NCBI GenBank assembly: GCA_949752795.1
Contig: CATKHW010000427.1
Location: 186,001-250,000, forward strand
Reading direction: 5' to 3'
DNA length: 64,000 nt
Source of the DNA: Hyperoodon ampullatus
Lineage: Eukaryota > Chordata > Mammalia > Artiodactyla > Ziphiidae
A program made the position numbers and the translations under genes. The notes under the pieces were generated by a model. It was not told where the DNA came from, made no database searches, and saw only the letters and a program-made list of their open reading frames with translations. Positions 38,266 to 52,192 of the stretch are shown here, piece by piece (position 1 is the first letter of the stretch; each line of letters opens with the position of its first letter).

Positions 38266-40004
38266 TGGGGTGGCTGTGTCTTTTTGATTTTCAGTTTTCC
38301 CAAGGTATATTCCCTAGACTGGAAGTGCCCTTGGCTCTGTAGCTCTGTTGTTTACTTGTTTTAGGGAACACAATGAACTCCTCCAGAGAGGCAGTTGGCA
38401 ATTTACATCCCGCCCATCAGCATAACAAGGCTCCCTGTTCTCCAGGGCCTGTCTTGCCTTTCTGGTTTTTACACATTTTGTGGATGTCCCTTTTGACCGG
38501 TGGGAAGTGATACTTCTCTGTAGTGCAGATTTGCATTGCCCGCTTGCTTGCTTGGCCAAAAAGGGCGTATGCGTTTTCTCCTGAATATATTCAGGAGAAA
38601 ACGCATACGCCCTTTTTGGCCAAGTGCATCATTGTCGAAGTTGTGCCCCTCTTCCTGTGCTTTAAAGGCGATTCCAACGTACCTCTTGAAATCTGTTTCC
38701 TGCTATTCTGCCTCGCTTTCAAGTCCGCCTCGTTGCCTTCCCTCAACAGATTTTTGGACGATAGTTGTCCTTTATTACTCGGCCAGTTTGTGAATTGCTG
38801 TGCCCCTGAGCTCCATTTTTCAACTCGTTTTTGGTGAGCTGACCGCAAGTCCAAAATTTTGGTTCAGGATCTATACTGATTCCCGGTGGGTGGCTGAGAC
38901 TTTGGTTAATTCTTCTTCCTGCCGGGAAATTACAGTGATATGTGCCCGTCCAAATGCCTAACAGCTACTCTCTCATTGGTTCTCCCTCTTCCCTTTCATC
39001 CTCTGCCAAATTGGCAACCTGTGCGAACCAGGAGGTTAAAGGGGCTGTCTCTCCAAGTTGGGAGGTTGATAATAAAGCAGATGGAAAGTCAAACCGGAGC
39101 ACCAGGAGAGGGACTATTCGTTGAGTTTTAGAAACCTTTCGTATTCACAGTGTGTCCGTTCTCTAGGATTCCCGTACATGTTATATCTGTAGTAATATTC
39201 CCTTCAACCTGGAGAGTTGGGACCCATGGAATGTGTGCCATGCATTATTGCTTTAAAGGGTCTGCATTTGCTCACCCAATCTCACCAATCCTCTCAGTCC
39301 CAAGTGTCCAGCCTTATGCCACATCCAGCTGTCATTGTAGATAGGGTCATTTCAGGTTTCATCAGAGACCCTGAAGGAATTGTAAAGAATTTCCCAGTTT
39401 TTTTGTTTTATTTTTGAAATTCCTTTTTATAGTGGGTTTGAGCTGATTCTCGCTGCCATATTTATCCCAGTCTAGACACACTTGATTCCCTTACGGAGAC
39501 ATATCAATACATAGGTTTTAAGATTCTTACTAGTCAGATATATTCCTCTGCGGGAAATATGGGGTTTTGAGTCCCTTTCACTGAGGAAGGTGTAGGTCTT
39601 GTCTATTCCATAGTTGGTTTTTGGAACGGTACCTGTGCTTATATCAAACTCTGGTTTTATGCATCACCCCACCTCTCCTTCCCCCTTAAGCAGGCATAAG
39701 AGTGTTTTCTAAATGTGAGACACTGTTCTCTTTCCTAACTCAGTTCAAGTGTAGCCATGTTTACAGGATCTTCATAAGTGATATCTTATGATAAGTTTCT
39801 TTTTCTGTGTGACTTAATTCACTTAGAATCATCGTACCTGAATCCACCCATTTTGCTGCTACTGGTCTTATGACATTGATTTCATGGCTGAGGGATATTC
39901 CATCGTACGTAAGTACCACAATTTTTTGAACCATTTTTATATTTCCTGGGATATTTAAGGTGTACCCAAGTTGAGGTCCTTGTAAGCAGTGCAGCCCTAA
40001 ATTT
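38266..40004 (+). repeat. Satellite unit 23 (1,739 bp)
   Basis: Departures: G1542, A1552, and a private A at offset 111. The A1552 change recurs in units 26, 29 and 32. Palindrome at 38551-38624, perfect. Confidence 0.97.
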
Positions 40005-41748
40005 TGGGGTGGCTGTGTCTTTTTGATTTTCAGTTTTCCCAAGGTATATTCCCCAGACTGGAAGTGCCCTTGGCTCTGTAGCTCTGTTCTTTACTTGTTT
40101 TAGGGAACACAATGCACTCCTCCAGAGAGGCAGTTGGCAATTTACATCCCGCCCATCAGCATAACAAGGCTCCCTGTTCTCCAGGGCCTGTCTTGCCTTT
40201 CTGGTTTTTACACATTTTGTGGATGTCCCTTTTGACCGGTGGGAAGTGATACTTCTCTGTAGTGCAGATTTGCATTGCCCGCTTGCTTGCTTGGCCAAAA
40301 AGGGCGTATGCGTTTTCTCCTGAATATATTCAGGAGAAAACGCATACGCCCTTTTTGGCCAAGTGCATCATTGTCGAAGTTGTGCCCCTCTTCCTGTGCT
40401 TTAAAGGCGATTCCAACGTACCTCTTGAAATCTGTTTCCTGCTATTCTGCCTCGCTTTCAAGTCCGCCTCGTTGCCTTCCCTCAACAGATTTTTGGACGA
40501 TAGTTGTCCTTTATTACTCGGCCAGTTTGTGAATTGCTGTGCCCCTGAGCTCCATTTTTCAACTCGTTTTTGGTGAGCTGACCGGAAGTCCAAAATTTTG
40601 GTTCAGGATCTATACTGATTCCCGGTGGGTGGCTGAGACTTTGGTTAATTCTTCTTCCTGCCGGGAAATTACAGTGATATGTGCCCGTCCAAATGCCTAA
40701 CAGCTACTCTCTCATTGGTTCTCCCTCTTCCCTTTCATCCTCTGCCAAATTGGCAACCTGTGCGAACCAGGAGGTTAAAGGGGCTGTCTCTCCAAGTTGG
40801 GAGGTTGATAATAAAGCAGATGGAAAGTCAAACCGGAGCACCAGGAGAGGGACTATTCGTTGAGTTTTAGAAACCTTTCGTATTCACAGTGTGTCCGTTC
40901 TCTAGGATTCCCGTACATGTTATATCTGTAGTAATATTCCCTTCAACCTGGAGAGTTGGGACCCATGGAATGTGTGCCATGCATTATTGCTTTAAAGGGT
41001 CTGCATTTGCTCACCCAATCTCACCAATCCTCTCAGTCCCAAGTGTCCAGCCTTATGCCACATCCAGCTGTCATTGTAGATAGGGTCATTTCAGGTTTCA
41101 TCAGAGACCCTGAAGGAATTGTAAAGAATTTCCCAGTTTTTTTGTTTTATTTTTGAAATTCCTTTTTATAGTGGGTTTGAGCTGATTCTCACTGCCATAT
41201 TTATCCCAGTCTAGACACACTTGATTCCCTTACGGAGACATATCAATACATAGGTTTTAAGATTCTTACTTTACTATTCAGATATATTCCTCTGCGGGAA
41301 ATATGGGGTTTTGAGTCCCTTTCACTGAGGAAGGTGTAGGTCTTGTCTATTCCATAGTTGGTTTTTGGAACGGTACCTGTGCTTATATCAAACTCTGGTT
41401 TTATGCATCACCCCACCTCTCCTTCCCCCTTAAGCAGGCATAAGAGTGTTTTCTAAATGTGAGACACTGTTCTCTTTCCTAACTCAGTTCAAGTGTAGCC
41501 ATGTTTACAGGATCTTCCTAAGTGATATCTTATGATAAGTTTCTTTTTCTCTGTGACTTATTTCACTTAGAATCATCGTACCTGAATCCACCCATTTTGC
41601 TGCTACTGGTCTTATGACATTGATTTCATGGCTGAGGGATATTCCATCGTACGTAAGTACCACAATTTTTTGAACCATTTTTATATTTCCTGGGATATTT
41701 AAGGTGTACCCAAGTTGAGCTCCTTGTAAGCAGTGCAGCCCTAAATTT
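40005..41748 (+). repeat. Satellite unit 24 (1,744 bp, TTACT duplication)
   Basis: Departures: C50, a C at offset 85 shared with unit 30, A1187, the TTACT duplication at 41266-41275, C1509, and private changes at offset 581 and near offset 1705. Palindrome at 40290-40363, perfect. Confidence 0.97.
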
Positions 41749-43492
41749 TGGGGTGGCTGTGTCTTTTTGATTTTCAGTTTTCCCAAGGTATATTCCCTAG
41801 ACTGGAAGTGCCCTTGGCTCTGTAGCTCTGTTGTTTACTTGTTTTAGGGAACACAATGCACTCCTCCAGAGAGGCAGTTGGCAATTTACATCCCGCCCAT
41901 CAGCATAACAAGGCTCCCTGTTCTCCAGGGCCTGTCTTGCCTTTCTGGTTTTTACACATTTTGTGGATGTCCCTTTTGACCGGTGGGAAGTGATACTTCT
42001 CTGTAGTGCAGATTTGCATTGCCCGCTTGCTTGCTTGGCCAAAAAGGGCGTATGCGTTTTCTCCTGAATATATTCAGGAGAAAACGCATACGCCCTTTTT
42101 GGCCAAGTGCATCATTGTCGAAGTTGTGCCCCTCTTCCTGTGCTTTAAAGGCGATTCCAACGTACCTCTTGAAATCTGTTTCCTGCTATTCTGCCTCGCT
42201 TTCAAGTCCGCCTCGTTGCCTTCCCTCAACAGATTTTTGGACGATAGTTGTCCTTTATTACTCGGCCAGTTTGTGAATTGCTGTGCCCCTGAGCTCCATT
42301 TTTCAACTCGTTTTTGGTGAGCTGACCGCAAGTCCAAAATTTTGGTTCAGGATCTATACTGATTCCCGGTGGGTGGCTGAGACTTTGGTTAATTCTTCTT
42401 CCTGCCGGGAAATTACAGTGATATGTGCCCGTCCAAATGCCTAACAGCTACTCTCTCATTGGTTCTCCCTCTTCCCTTTCATCCTCTGCCAAATTGGCAA
42501 CCTGTGCGAACCAGGAGGTTAAAGGGGCTGTCTCTCCAAGTTGGGAGGTTGATAATAAAGCAGATGGAAAGTCAAACCGGAGCACCAGGAGAGGGACTAT
42601 TCGTTGAGTTTTAGAAACCTTTCGTATTCACAGTGTGTCCGTTCTCTAGGATTCCCGTACATGTTATATCTGTAGTAATATTCCCTTCAACCTGGAGAGT
42701 TGGGACCCATGGAATGTGTGCCATGCACTATTGCTTTAAAGGGTCTGCATTTGCTCACCCAATCTCACCAATCCTCTCAGTCCCAAGTGTCCAGCCTTAT
42801 GCCACATCCAGCTGTCATTGTAGATAGGGTCATTTCAGGTTTCATCAGAGACCCTGAAGGAATGGTAAAGAATTTCCCAGTTTTTTTGTTTTATTTTTGA
42901 AATTCCTTTTTATAGTGGGTTTGAGCTGATTCTCGCTGCCATATTTATCCCAGTCTAGACACACTTGATTCCCTTACGGAGACATATCAATACATAGGTT
43001 TTAAGATTCTTACTTTACTATTCAGATATATTCCTCTGCGGGAAATATGGGGTTTTGAGTCCCTTTCACTGAGGAAGGTGTAGGTCTTGTCTATTCCATA
43101 GTTGGTTTTTGGAACGGTACCTGTGCTTATATCAAACTCTGGTTTTATGCATCACCCCACCTCTCCTTCCCCCTTAAGCAGGCATAAGAGTGTTTTCTAA
43201 ATGTGAGACACTGTTCTGTTTCCTAACTCAGTTCAAGTGTAGCCATGTTTACAGGATCTTCCTAAGTGATATCTTATGATAAGTTTCTTTTTCTGTGTGA
43301 CTTATTTCACTTAGAATCATCGTACCTGAATCCACCCATTTTGCTGCTACTGGTCTTATGACATTGATTTCATGGCTGAGGGATATTCCATCGTACGTAA
43401 GTACCACAATTTTTTGAACCATTTTTATATTTCCTGGGATATTTAAGGTGTACCCAAGTTGAGGTCCTTGTAAGCAGTGCAGCCCTAAATTT
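41749..43492 (+). repeat. Satellite unit 25 (1,744 bp, TTACT duplication)
   Basis: Departures: C at offset 980, G at 1116, the duplication at 43010-43019, G at 1465, C1509, G1542. The full set recurs in unit 31, 10,444 bp downstream. Palindrome at 42034-42107, perfect. Confidence 0.97.
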
Positions 43493-45231
43493 TGGGGTGG
43501 CTGTGTCTTTTTGATTTTCAGTTTTCCCAAGGTATATTCCCTAGACTGGAAGTGCCCTTGGCTCTGTAGCTATGTTGTTTACTTGTTTTAGGGAACACAA
43601 TGCACTCCTCCAGAGAGGCAGTTGGCAATTTACATCCCGCCCATCAGCATAACAAGGCTCCCTGTTCTCCAGGGCCTGTCTTGCCTTTCTGGTTTTTACA
43701 CATTTTGTGGATGTCCCTTTTGACCGGTGGGAAGTGATACTTCTCTGTAGTGCAGATTTGCATTGCCCGCTTGCTTGCTTGGCCAAAAAGGGCGTATGCG
43801 TTTTCTCCTGAATATATTCAGGAGAAAACGCATACGCCCTTTTTGGCCAAGTGCATCATTGTCGAAGTTGTGCCCCTCTTCCTGTGCTTTAAAGGCGATT
43901 CCAACGTACCTCTGGAAATCTGTTTCCTGCTATTCTGCCTCGCTTTCAAGTCCGCCTCGTTGCCTTCCCTCAACAGATTTTTGGACGATAGTTGTCCTTT
44001 ATTACTCGGCCAGTTTGTGAATTGCTGTGCCCCTGAGCTCCATTTTTCAACTCGTTTTTGGTGAGCTGACCGCAAGTCCAAAATTTTGGTTCAGGATCTA
44101 TACTGATTCCCGGTGGGTGGCTGAGACTTTGGTTAATTCTTCTTCCTGCCGGGAAATTACAGTGATATGTGCCCGTCCAAATGCCTAACAGCTACTCTCT
44201 CATTGGTTCTCCCTCTTCCCTTTCATCCTCTGCCAAATTGGCAACCTGTGCGAACCAGGAGGTTAAAGGGGCTGTCTCTCCAAGTTGGGAGGTTGATAAT
44301 AAAGCAGATGGAAAGTCAAACCGGAGCACCAGGAGAGGGACTATTCGTTGAGTTTTAGAAACCTTTCGTATTCACAGTGTGTCCGTTCTCTAGGATTCCC
44401 GTACATGTTATATCTGTAGTAATATTCCCTTCAACCTGGAGAGTTGGGACCCATGGAATGTGTGCCATGCATTATTGCTTTAAAGGGTCTGCATTTGCTC
44501 ACCCAATCTCACCAATCCTCTCAGTCCCAAGTGTCCAGCCTTATGCCACATCCAGCTGTCATTGTAGATAGGGTCATTTCAGGTTTCATCAGAGACCCTG
44601 AAGGAATTGTAAAGAATTTCCCAGTTTTTTTGTTTTATTTTTGAAATTCCTTTTTATAGTGGGTTTGAGCTGATTCTCACTGCCATATTTATCCCAGTCT
44701 AGACACACTTGATTCCCTTACGGAGACATATCAATACATAGGTTTTAAGATTCTTACTAGTCAGATATATTCCTCTGCGGGAAATATGGGGTTTTGAGTC
44801 CCTTTCACTGAGGAAGGTGTAGGTCTTGTCTATTCCATAGTTGGTTTTTGGAACGGTACCTGTGCTTATATCAAACTCTGGTTTTATGCATCACCCCACC
44901 TCTCCTTCCCCCTTAAGCAGGCATAAGAGTGTTTTCTAAATGTGAGACACTGTTCTCTTTCCTAACTCAGTTCAAGTGTAGCCATGTTTACAGGATCTTC
45001 ATAAGTGATATCTTATGATAAGTTTCTTTTTCTGTGTGACTTAATTCACTTAGAATCATCGTACCTGAATCCACCCATTTTGCTGCTACTGGTCTTATGA
45101 CATTGATTTCATGGCTGAGGGATATTCCATCGTACGTAAGTACCACAATTTTTTGAACCATTTTTATATTTCCTGGGATATTTAAGGTGTACCCAAGTTG
45201 AGGTCCTTGTAAGCAGTGCAGCCCTAAATTT
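43493..45231 (+). repeat. Satellite unit 26 (1,739 bp)
   Basis: Departures: private A at offset 80, G422, A1187, G1542, A1552. A1187 occurs here without the TTACT duplication, unlike units 22, 24, 30 and 37. Palindrome at 43778-43851, perfect. Confidence 0.97.
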
Positions 45232-46970
45232 TGGGGTGGCTGTGTCTTTTTGATTTTCAGTTTTCCCAAGGTATATTCGCTAGACTGGAAGTGCCCTTGG
45301 CTCTGTAGCTCTGTTGTTTACTTGTTTTAGGGAACACAATGCACTCCTCCAGAGAGGCAGTTGGCAATTTACATCCCGCCCATCAGCATAACAAGGCTCC
45401 CTGTTCTCCAGGGCCTGTCTTGCCTTTCTGGTTTTTACACATTTTGTGGATGTCCCTTTTGACCGGTGGGAAGTGATACTTCTCTGTAGTGCAGATTTGC
45501 ATTGCCCGCTTGCTTGCTTGGCCAAAAAGGGCGTATGCGTTTTCTCCTGAATATATTCAGGAGAAAACGCATACGCCCTTTTTGGCCAAGTGCATCATTG
45601 TCGAAGTTGTGCCCCTCTTCCTGTGCTTTAAAGGCGATTCCAACGTACCTCTTGAAATCTGTTTCCTGCTATTCTGCCTCGCTTTCAAGTCCGCCTCGTT
45701 GCCTTCCCTCAACAGATTTTTGGACGATAGTTGTCCTTTATTACTCGGCCAGTTTGTGAATTGCTGTGCCCCTGAGCTCCATTTTTCAACTCGTTTTTGG
45801 TGAGCTGACCGCAAGTCCAAAATTTTGGTTCCGGATCTATACTGATTCCCGGTGGGTGGCTGAGACTTTGGTTAATTCTTCTTCCTGCCGGGAAATTACA
45901 GTGATATGTGCCCGTCCAAATGCCTAACAGCTACTCTCTCATTGGTTCTCCCTCTTCCCTTTCATCCTCTGCCAAATTGGCAACCTGTGCGAACCAGGAG
46001 GTTAAAGGGGCTGTCTCTCCAAGTTGGGAGGTTGATAATAAAGCAGATGGAAAGTCAAACCGGAGCACCAGGAGAGGGACTATTCGTTGAGTTTTAGAAA
46101 CCTTTCGTATTCACAGTGTGTCCGTTCTCTAGGATTCCCGTACATGTTATATCTGTAGTAATATTCCCTTCAACCTGGAGAGTTGGGACCCATGGAATGT
46201 GTGCCATGCATTATTGCTTTAAAGGGTCTGCATTTGCTCACCCAATCTCACCAATCCTCTCAGTCCCAAGTGTCCAGCCTTATGCCACATCCAGCTGTCA
46301 TTGTAGATAGGGTCATTTCAGGTTTCATCAGAGACCCTGAAGGAATTGTAAAGAATTTCCCAGTTTTTTTGTTTTATTTTTGAAATTCCTTTTTATAGTG
46401 GGTTTGAGCTGATTCTCGCTGCCATATTTATCCCAGTCTAGACACACTTGATTCCCTTACGGAGACATATCAATACATAGGTTTTAAGATTCTTACTAGT
46501 CAGATATATTCCTCTGCGGGAAATATGGGGTTTTGAGTCCCTTTCACTGAGAAAGGTGTAGGTCTTGTCTATTCCATAGTTGGTTTATGGAACGGTACCT
46601 GTGCTTATATCAAACTCTGGTTTTATGCATCACCCCACCTCTCCTTCCCCCTTAAGCAGGCATAAGAGTGTTTTCTAAATGTGAGACACTGTTCTCTTTC
46701 CTAACTCAGTTCAAGTGTAGCCATGTTTACAGGATCTTCATAAGTGATATCTTATGATAAGTTTCTTTTTCTCTGTGACTTATTTCACTTAGAATCATCG
46801 TACCTGAATCCACCCATTTTGCTGCTACTGGTCTTATGACATTGATTTCATGGCTGAGGGATATTCCATCGTACGTAAGTACCACAATTTTTTGAACCAT
46901 TTTTATATTTCCTGGGATATTTAAGGTGTACCCAAGTTGAGGTCCTTGTAAGCAGTGCAGCCCTAAATTT
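45232..46970 (+). repeat. Satellite unit 27 (1,739 bp)
   Basis: Departures: G48, C601, A1321 and a private A at offset 1356. Palindrome at 45517-45590, perfect. Confidence 0.97.
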
Positions 46971-48709
46971 TGGGGTGGCTGTGTCTTTTTGATTTTCAGT
47001 TTTCCCAAGGTATATTCCCTAGACTGGAAGTGCCCTTGGCTCTGTAGCTCTGTTGTTTACTTGTTTTAGGGAACACAATGCACTCCTCCAGAGAGGCAGT
47101 TGGCAATTTACATCCCGCCCATCAGCATAACAAGGCTCCCTGTTCTCCAGGGCCTGTCTTGCCTTTCTGGTTTTTACACATTTTGTGGATGTCCCTTTTG
47201 ACCGGTGGGAAGTGATACTTCTCTGTGGTGCAGATTTGCATTGCCCGCTTGCTTGCTTGGCCAAAAAGGGCGTATGCGTTTTCTCCTGAATATTTTCAGG
47301 AGAAAACGCATACGCCCTTTTTGGCCAAGTGCATCATTGTCGAAGTTGTGCCCCTCTTCCTGTGCTTTAAAGGCGATTCCAACGTACCTCTGGAAATCTG
47401 TTTCCTGCTATTCTGCCTCGCTTTCAAGTCCGCCTCGTTGCCTTCCCTCAACAGATTTTTGGACGATAGTTGTCCTTTATTACTCGGCCAGTTTGTGAAT
47501 TGCTGTGCCCCTGAGCTCCATTTTTCAACTCGTTTTTGGTGAGCTGACCGCAAGTCCAAAATTTTGGTTCAGGATCTATACTGATTCCCGGTGGGTGGCT
47601 GAGACTTTGGTTAATTCTTCTTCCTGCCGGGAAATTACAGTGATATGTGCCCGTCCAAATGCCTAACAGCTACTCTCTCATTGGTTCTCCCTCTTCCCTT
47701 TCATCCTCTGCCAAATTGGCAACCTGTGCGAACCAGGAGGTTAAAGGGGCTGTCTCTCCAAGTTGGGAGGTTGATAATAAAGCAGATGGAAAGTCAAACC
47801 GGAGCACCAGGAGAGGGACTATTCGTTGAGTTTTAGAAACCTTTCGTATTCACAGTGTGTCCGTTCTCTAGGATTCCCGTACATGTTATATCTGTAGTAA
47901 TATTCCCTTCAACCTGGAGAGTTGGGACCCATGGAATGTGTGCCATGCATTATTGCTTTAAAGGGTCTGCATTTGCTCACCCAATCTCACCAATCCTCTC
48001 AGTCCCAAGTGTCCAGCCTTATGCCACATCCAGCTGTCATTGTAGATAGGGTCATTTCAGGTTTCATCAGAGACCCTGAAGGAATTGTAAAGAATTTCCC
48101 AGTTTTTTTGTTTTATTTTTGAAATTCCTTTTTATAGTGGGTTTGAGCTGATTCTCGCTGCCATATTTATCCCAGTCTAGACACACTTGATTCCCTTACG
48201 GAGACATACCAATACATAGGTTTTAAGATTCTTACTAGTCAGATATATTCCTCTGCGGGAAATATGGGGTTTTGAGTCCCTTTCACTGAGGAAGGTGTAG
48301 GTCTTGTCTATTCCATAGTTGGTTTTTGGAACGGTACCTGTGCTTATATCAAACTCTGGTTTTATGCATCACCCCACCTCTCCTTCCCCCTTAAGCAGGC
48401 ATAAGAGTGTTTTCTAAATGTGAGACACTGTTCTGTTTCCTAACTCAGTTCAAGTGTAGCCATGTTTACAGGATCTTCATAAGTGATATCTTATGATAAG
48501 TTTCTTTTTCTCTGTGACTTATTTCACTTAGAATCATCGTACCAGAATCCACCCATTTTGCTGCTACTGGTCTTATGACATTGATTTCATGGCTGAGGGA
48601 TATTCCATCGTACGTAAGTACCACAATTTTTTGAACCATTTTTATATTTCCTGGGATATTTAAGGTGTACCCAAGTTGAGGTCCTTGTAAGCAGTGCAGC
48701 CCTAAATTT
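46971..48709 (+). repeat. Satellite unit 28 (1,739 bp, palindrome-centre variant)
   Basis: Departures: G257 (shared with unit 34), T324, G422, C1239, G at 1465, A1574. Palindrome at 47256-47329 with a mismatched centre pair. Confidence 0.97.
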
Positions 48710-50448
48710 TGGGGTGGCTGTGTCTTTTTGATTTTCAGTTTTCCCAAGGTATATTCCCTAGACTGGAAGTGCCCTTGGCTCTGTAGCTCTGTTGTTTACT
48801 TGTTTTAGGGAACACAATGCACTCCTCCAGAGAGGCAGTTGGCAATTTACATCCCGCCCATCAGCATAACAAGGCTCCCTGTTCTCCAGGGCCTGTCTTG
48901 CCTTTCTGGTTTTTACACATTTTGTGGATGTCCCTTTTGACCGGTGGGAAGTGATACTTCTCTGTAGTGCAGATTTGCATTGCCCGCTTGCTTGCTTGGC
49001 CAAAAAGGGCGTATGCGTTTTCTCCTGAATATATTCAGGAGAAAACGCATACGCCCTTTTTGGCCAAGTGCATCATTGTCGAAGTTGTGCCCCTCTTCCT
49101 GTGCTTTAAAGGCGATTCCAACGTACCTCTGGAAATCTGTTTCCTGCTATTCTGCCTCGCTTTCAAGTCCGCCTCGTTGCCTTCCCTCAACAGATTTTTG
49201 GACGATAGTTGTCCTTTATTACTCGGCCAGTTTGTGAATTGCTGTGCCCCTGAGCTCCATTTTTCAACTCGTTTTTGGTGAGCTGACCGCAAGTCCAAAA
49301 TTTTGGTTCAGGATCTATACTGATTCCCGGTGGGTGGCTGAGACTTTGGTTAATTCTTCTTCCTGCCGGGAAATTACAGTGATATGTGCCCGTCCAAATG
49401 CCTAACAGCTACTCTCTCATTGGTTCTCCCTCTTCCCTTTCATCCTCTGCCAAATTGGCAACCTGTGCGAACCAGGAGGTTAAAGGGGCTGTCTCTCCAA
49501 GTTGGGAGGTTGATAATAAAGCAGATGGAAAGTCAAACCGGAGCACCAGGAGAGGGACTATTCGTTGAGTTTTAGAAACCTTTCGTATTCACAGTGTGTC
49601 CGTTCTCTAGGATTCCCGTACATGTTATATCTGTAGTAATATTCCCTTCAACCTGGAGAGTTGGGACCCATGGAATGTGTGCCATGCATTATTGCTTTAA
49701 AGGGTCTGCATTTGCTCACCCAATCTCACCAATCCTCTCAGTCCCAAGTGTCCAGCCTTATGCCACATCCAGCTGTCATTGTAGATAGGGTCATTTCAGG
49801 TTTCATCAGAGACCCTGAAGGAATTGTAAAGAATTTCCCAGTTTTTTTGTTTTATTTTTGAAATTCCTTTTTATAGTGGGTTTGAGCTGATTCTCGCTGC
49901 CATATTTATCCCAGTCTAGACACACTTGATTCCCTTACGGAGACATATCAATACATAGGTTTTAAGATTCTTACTAGTCAGATATATTCCTCTGCGGGAA
50001 ATATGGGGTTTTGAGTCCCTTTCACTGAGGAAGGTGTAGGTCTTGTCTATTCCATAGTTGGTTTTTGGAACGGTACCTGTGCTTATATCAAACTCTGGTT
50101 TTATGCATCACCCCACCTCTCCTTCCCCCTTAAGCAGGCATAAGAGTGTTTTCTAAATGTGAGACACTGTTCTCTTTCCTAACTCAGTTCAAGTGTAGCC
50201 ATGTTTACAGGATCTTCATAAGTGATATCTTATGATAAGTTTCTTTTTCTGTGTGACTTAATTCACTTAGAATCATCGTACCTGAATCCACCCATTTTGC
50301 TGCTACTGGTCTTATGACATTGATTTCATGGCTGAGGGATATTCCATCGTACGTAAGTACCACAATTTTTTGAACCATTTTTATATTTCCTGGGATATTT
50401 AAGGTGTACCCAAGTTGAGGTCCTTGTAAGCAGTGCAGCCCTAAATTT
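48710..50448 (+). repeat. Satellite unit 29 (1,739 bp)
   Basis: Departures: G422, G1542, A1552. Palindrome at 48995-49068, perfect. Confidence 0.97.
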
Positions 50449-52192
50449 TGGGGTGGCTGTGTCTTTTTGATTTTCAGTTTTCCCAAGGTATATTCCCCAG
50501 ACTGGAAGTGCCCTTGGCTCTGTAGCTCTGTTCTTTACTTGTTTTAGGGAACACAATGCACTCCTCCAGAGAGGCAGTTGGCAATTTACATCCCGCCCAT
50601 CAGCATAACAAGGCTCCCTGTTCTCCAGGGCCTGTCTTGCCTTTCTGGTTTTTACACATTTTGTGGATGTCCCTTTTGACCGGTGGGAAGTGATACTTCT
50701 CTGTAGTGCAGATTTGCATTGCCCGCTTGCTTGCTTGGCCAAAAAGGGCGTATGCGTTTTCTCCTGAATATATTCAGGAGAAAACGCATACGCCCTTTTT
50801 GGCCAAGTGCATCATTGTCGAAGTTGTGCCCCTCTTCCTGTGCTTTAAAGGCGATTCCAACGTACCTCTTGAAATCTGTTTCCTGCTATTCTGCCTCGCT
50901 TTCAAGTCCGCCTCGTTGCCTTCCCTCAACAGATTTTTGGACGATAGTTGTCCTTTATTACTCGGCCAGTTTGTGAATTGCTGTGCCCCTGAGCTCCATT
51001 TTTCAACTCGTTTTTGGTGAGCTGACCGCAAGTCCAAAATTTTGGTTCAGGATCTATACTGATTCCCGGTGGGTGGCTGAGACTTTGGTTAATTCTTCTT
51101 CCTGCCGGGAAATTACAGTGATATGTGCCCGTCCAAATGCCTAACAGCTACTCTCTCATTGGTTCTCCCTCTTCCCTTTCATCCTCTGCCAAATTGGCAA
51201 CCTGTGCGAACCAGGAGGTTAAAGGGGCTGTCTCTCCAAGTTGGGAGGTTGATAATAAAGCAGATGGAAAGTCAAACCGGAGCACCAGGAGAGGGACTAT
51301 TCGTTGAGTTTTAGAAACCTTTCGTATTCACAGTGTGTCCGTTCTCTAGGATTCCCGTACATGTTATATCTGTAGTAATATTCCCTTCAACCTGGAGAGT
51401 TGGGACCCATGGAATGTGTGCCATGCATTATTGCTTTAAAGGGTCTGCATTTGCTCACCCAATCTCACCAATCCTCTCAGTCCCAAGTGTCCAGCCTTAT
51501 GCCACATCCAGCTGTCATTGTAGATAGGGTCATTTCAGGTTTCATCAGAGACCCTGAAGGAATTGTAAAGAATTTCCCAGTTTTTTTGTTTTATTTTTGA
51601 AATTCCTTTTTATAGTGGGTTTGAGCTGATTCTCACTGCCATATTTATCCCAGTCTAGACACACTTGATTCCCTTACGGAGACATATCAATACATAGGTT
51701 TTAAGATTCTTACTTTACTATTCAGATATATTCCTCTGCGGGAAATATGGGGTTTTGAGTCCCTTTCACTGAGGAAGGTGTAGGTCTTGTCTATTCCATA
51801 GTTGGTTTTTGGAACGGTACCTGTGCTTATATCAAACTCTGGTTTTATGCATCACCCCACCTCTCCTTCCCCCTTAAGCAGGCATAAGAGTGTTTTCTAA
51901 ATGTGAGACACTGTTCTCTTTCCTAACTCAGTTCAAGTGTAGCCATGTTTACAGGATCTTCATAAGTGATATCTTATGATAAGTTTCTTTTTCTCTGTGA
52001 CTTATTTCACTTAGAATCATCGTACCTGAATCCACCCATTTTGCTGCTACTGGTCTTATGACATTGATTTCATGGCTGAGGGATATTCCATCGTACGTAA
52101 GTACCACAATTTTTTGAACCATTTTTATATTTCCTGGGATATTTAAGGTGTACCCAAGTTGAGGTCCTTGTAAGCAGTGCAGCCCTAAATTT
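50449..52192 (+). repeat. Satellite unit 30 (1,744 bp, TTACT duplication)
   Basis: Departures: C50, C at offset 85, A1187, the duplication at 51710-51719. It pairs with unit 24. Palindrome at 50734-50807, perfect. Confidence 0.97.
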
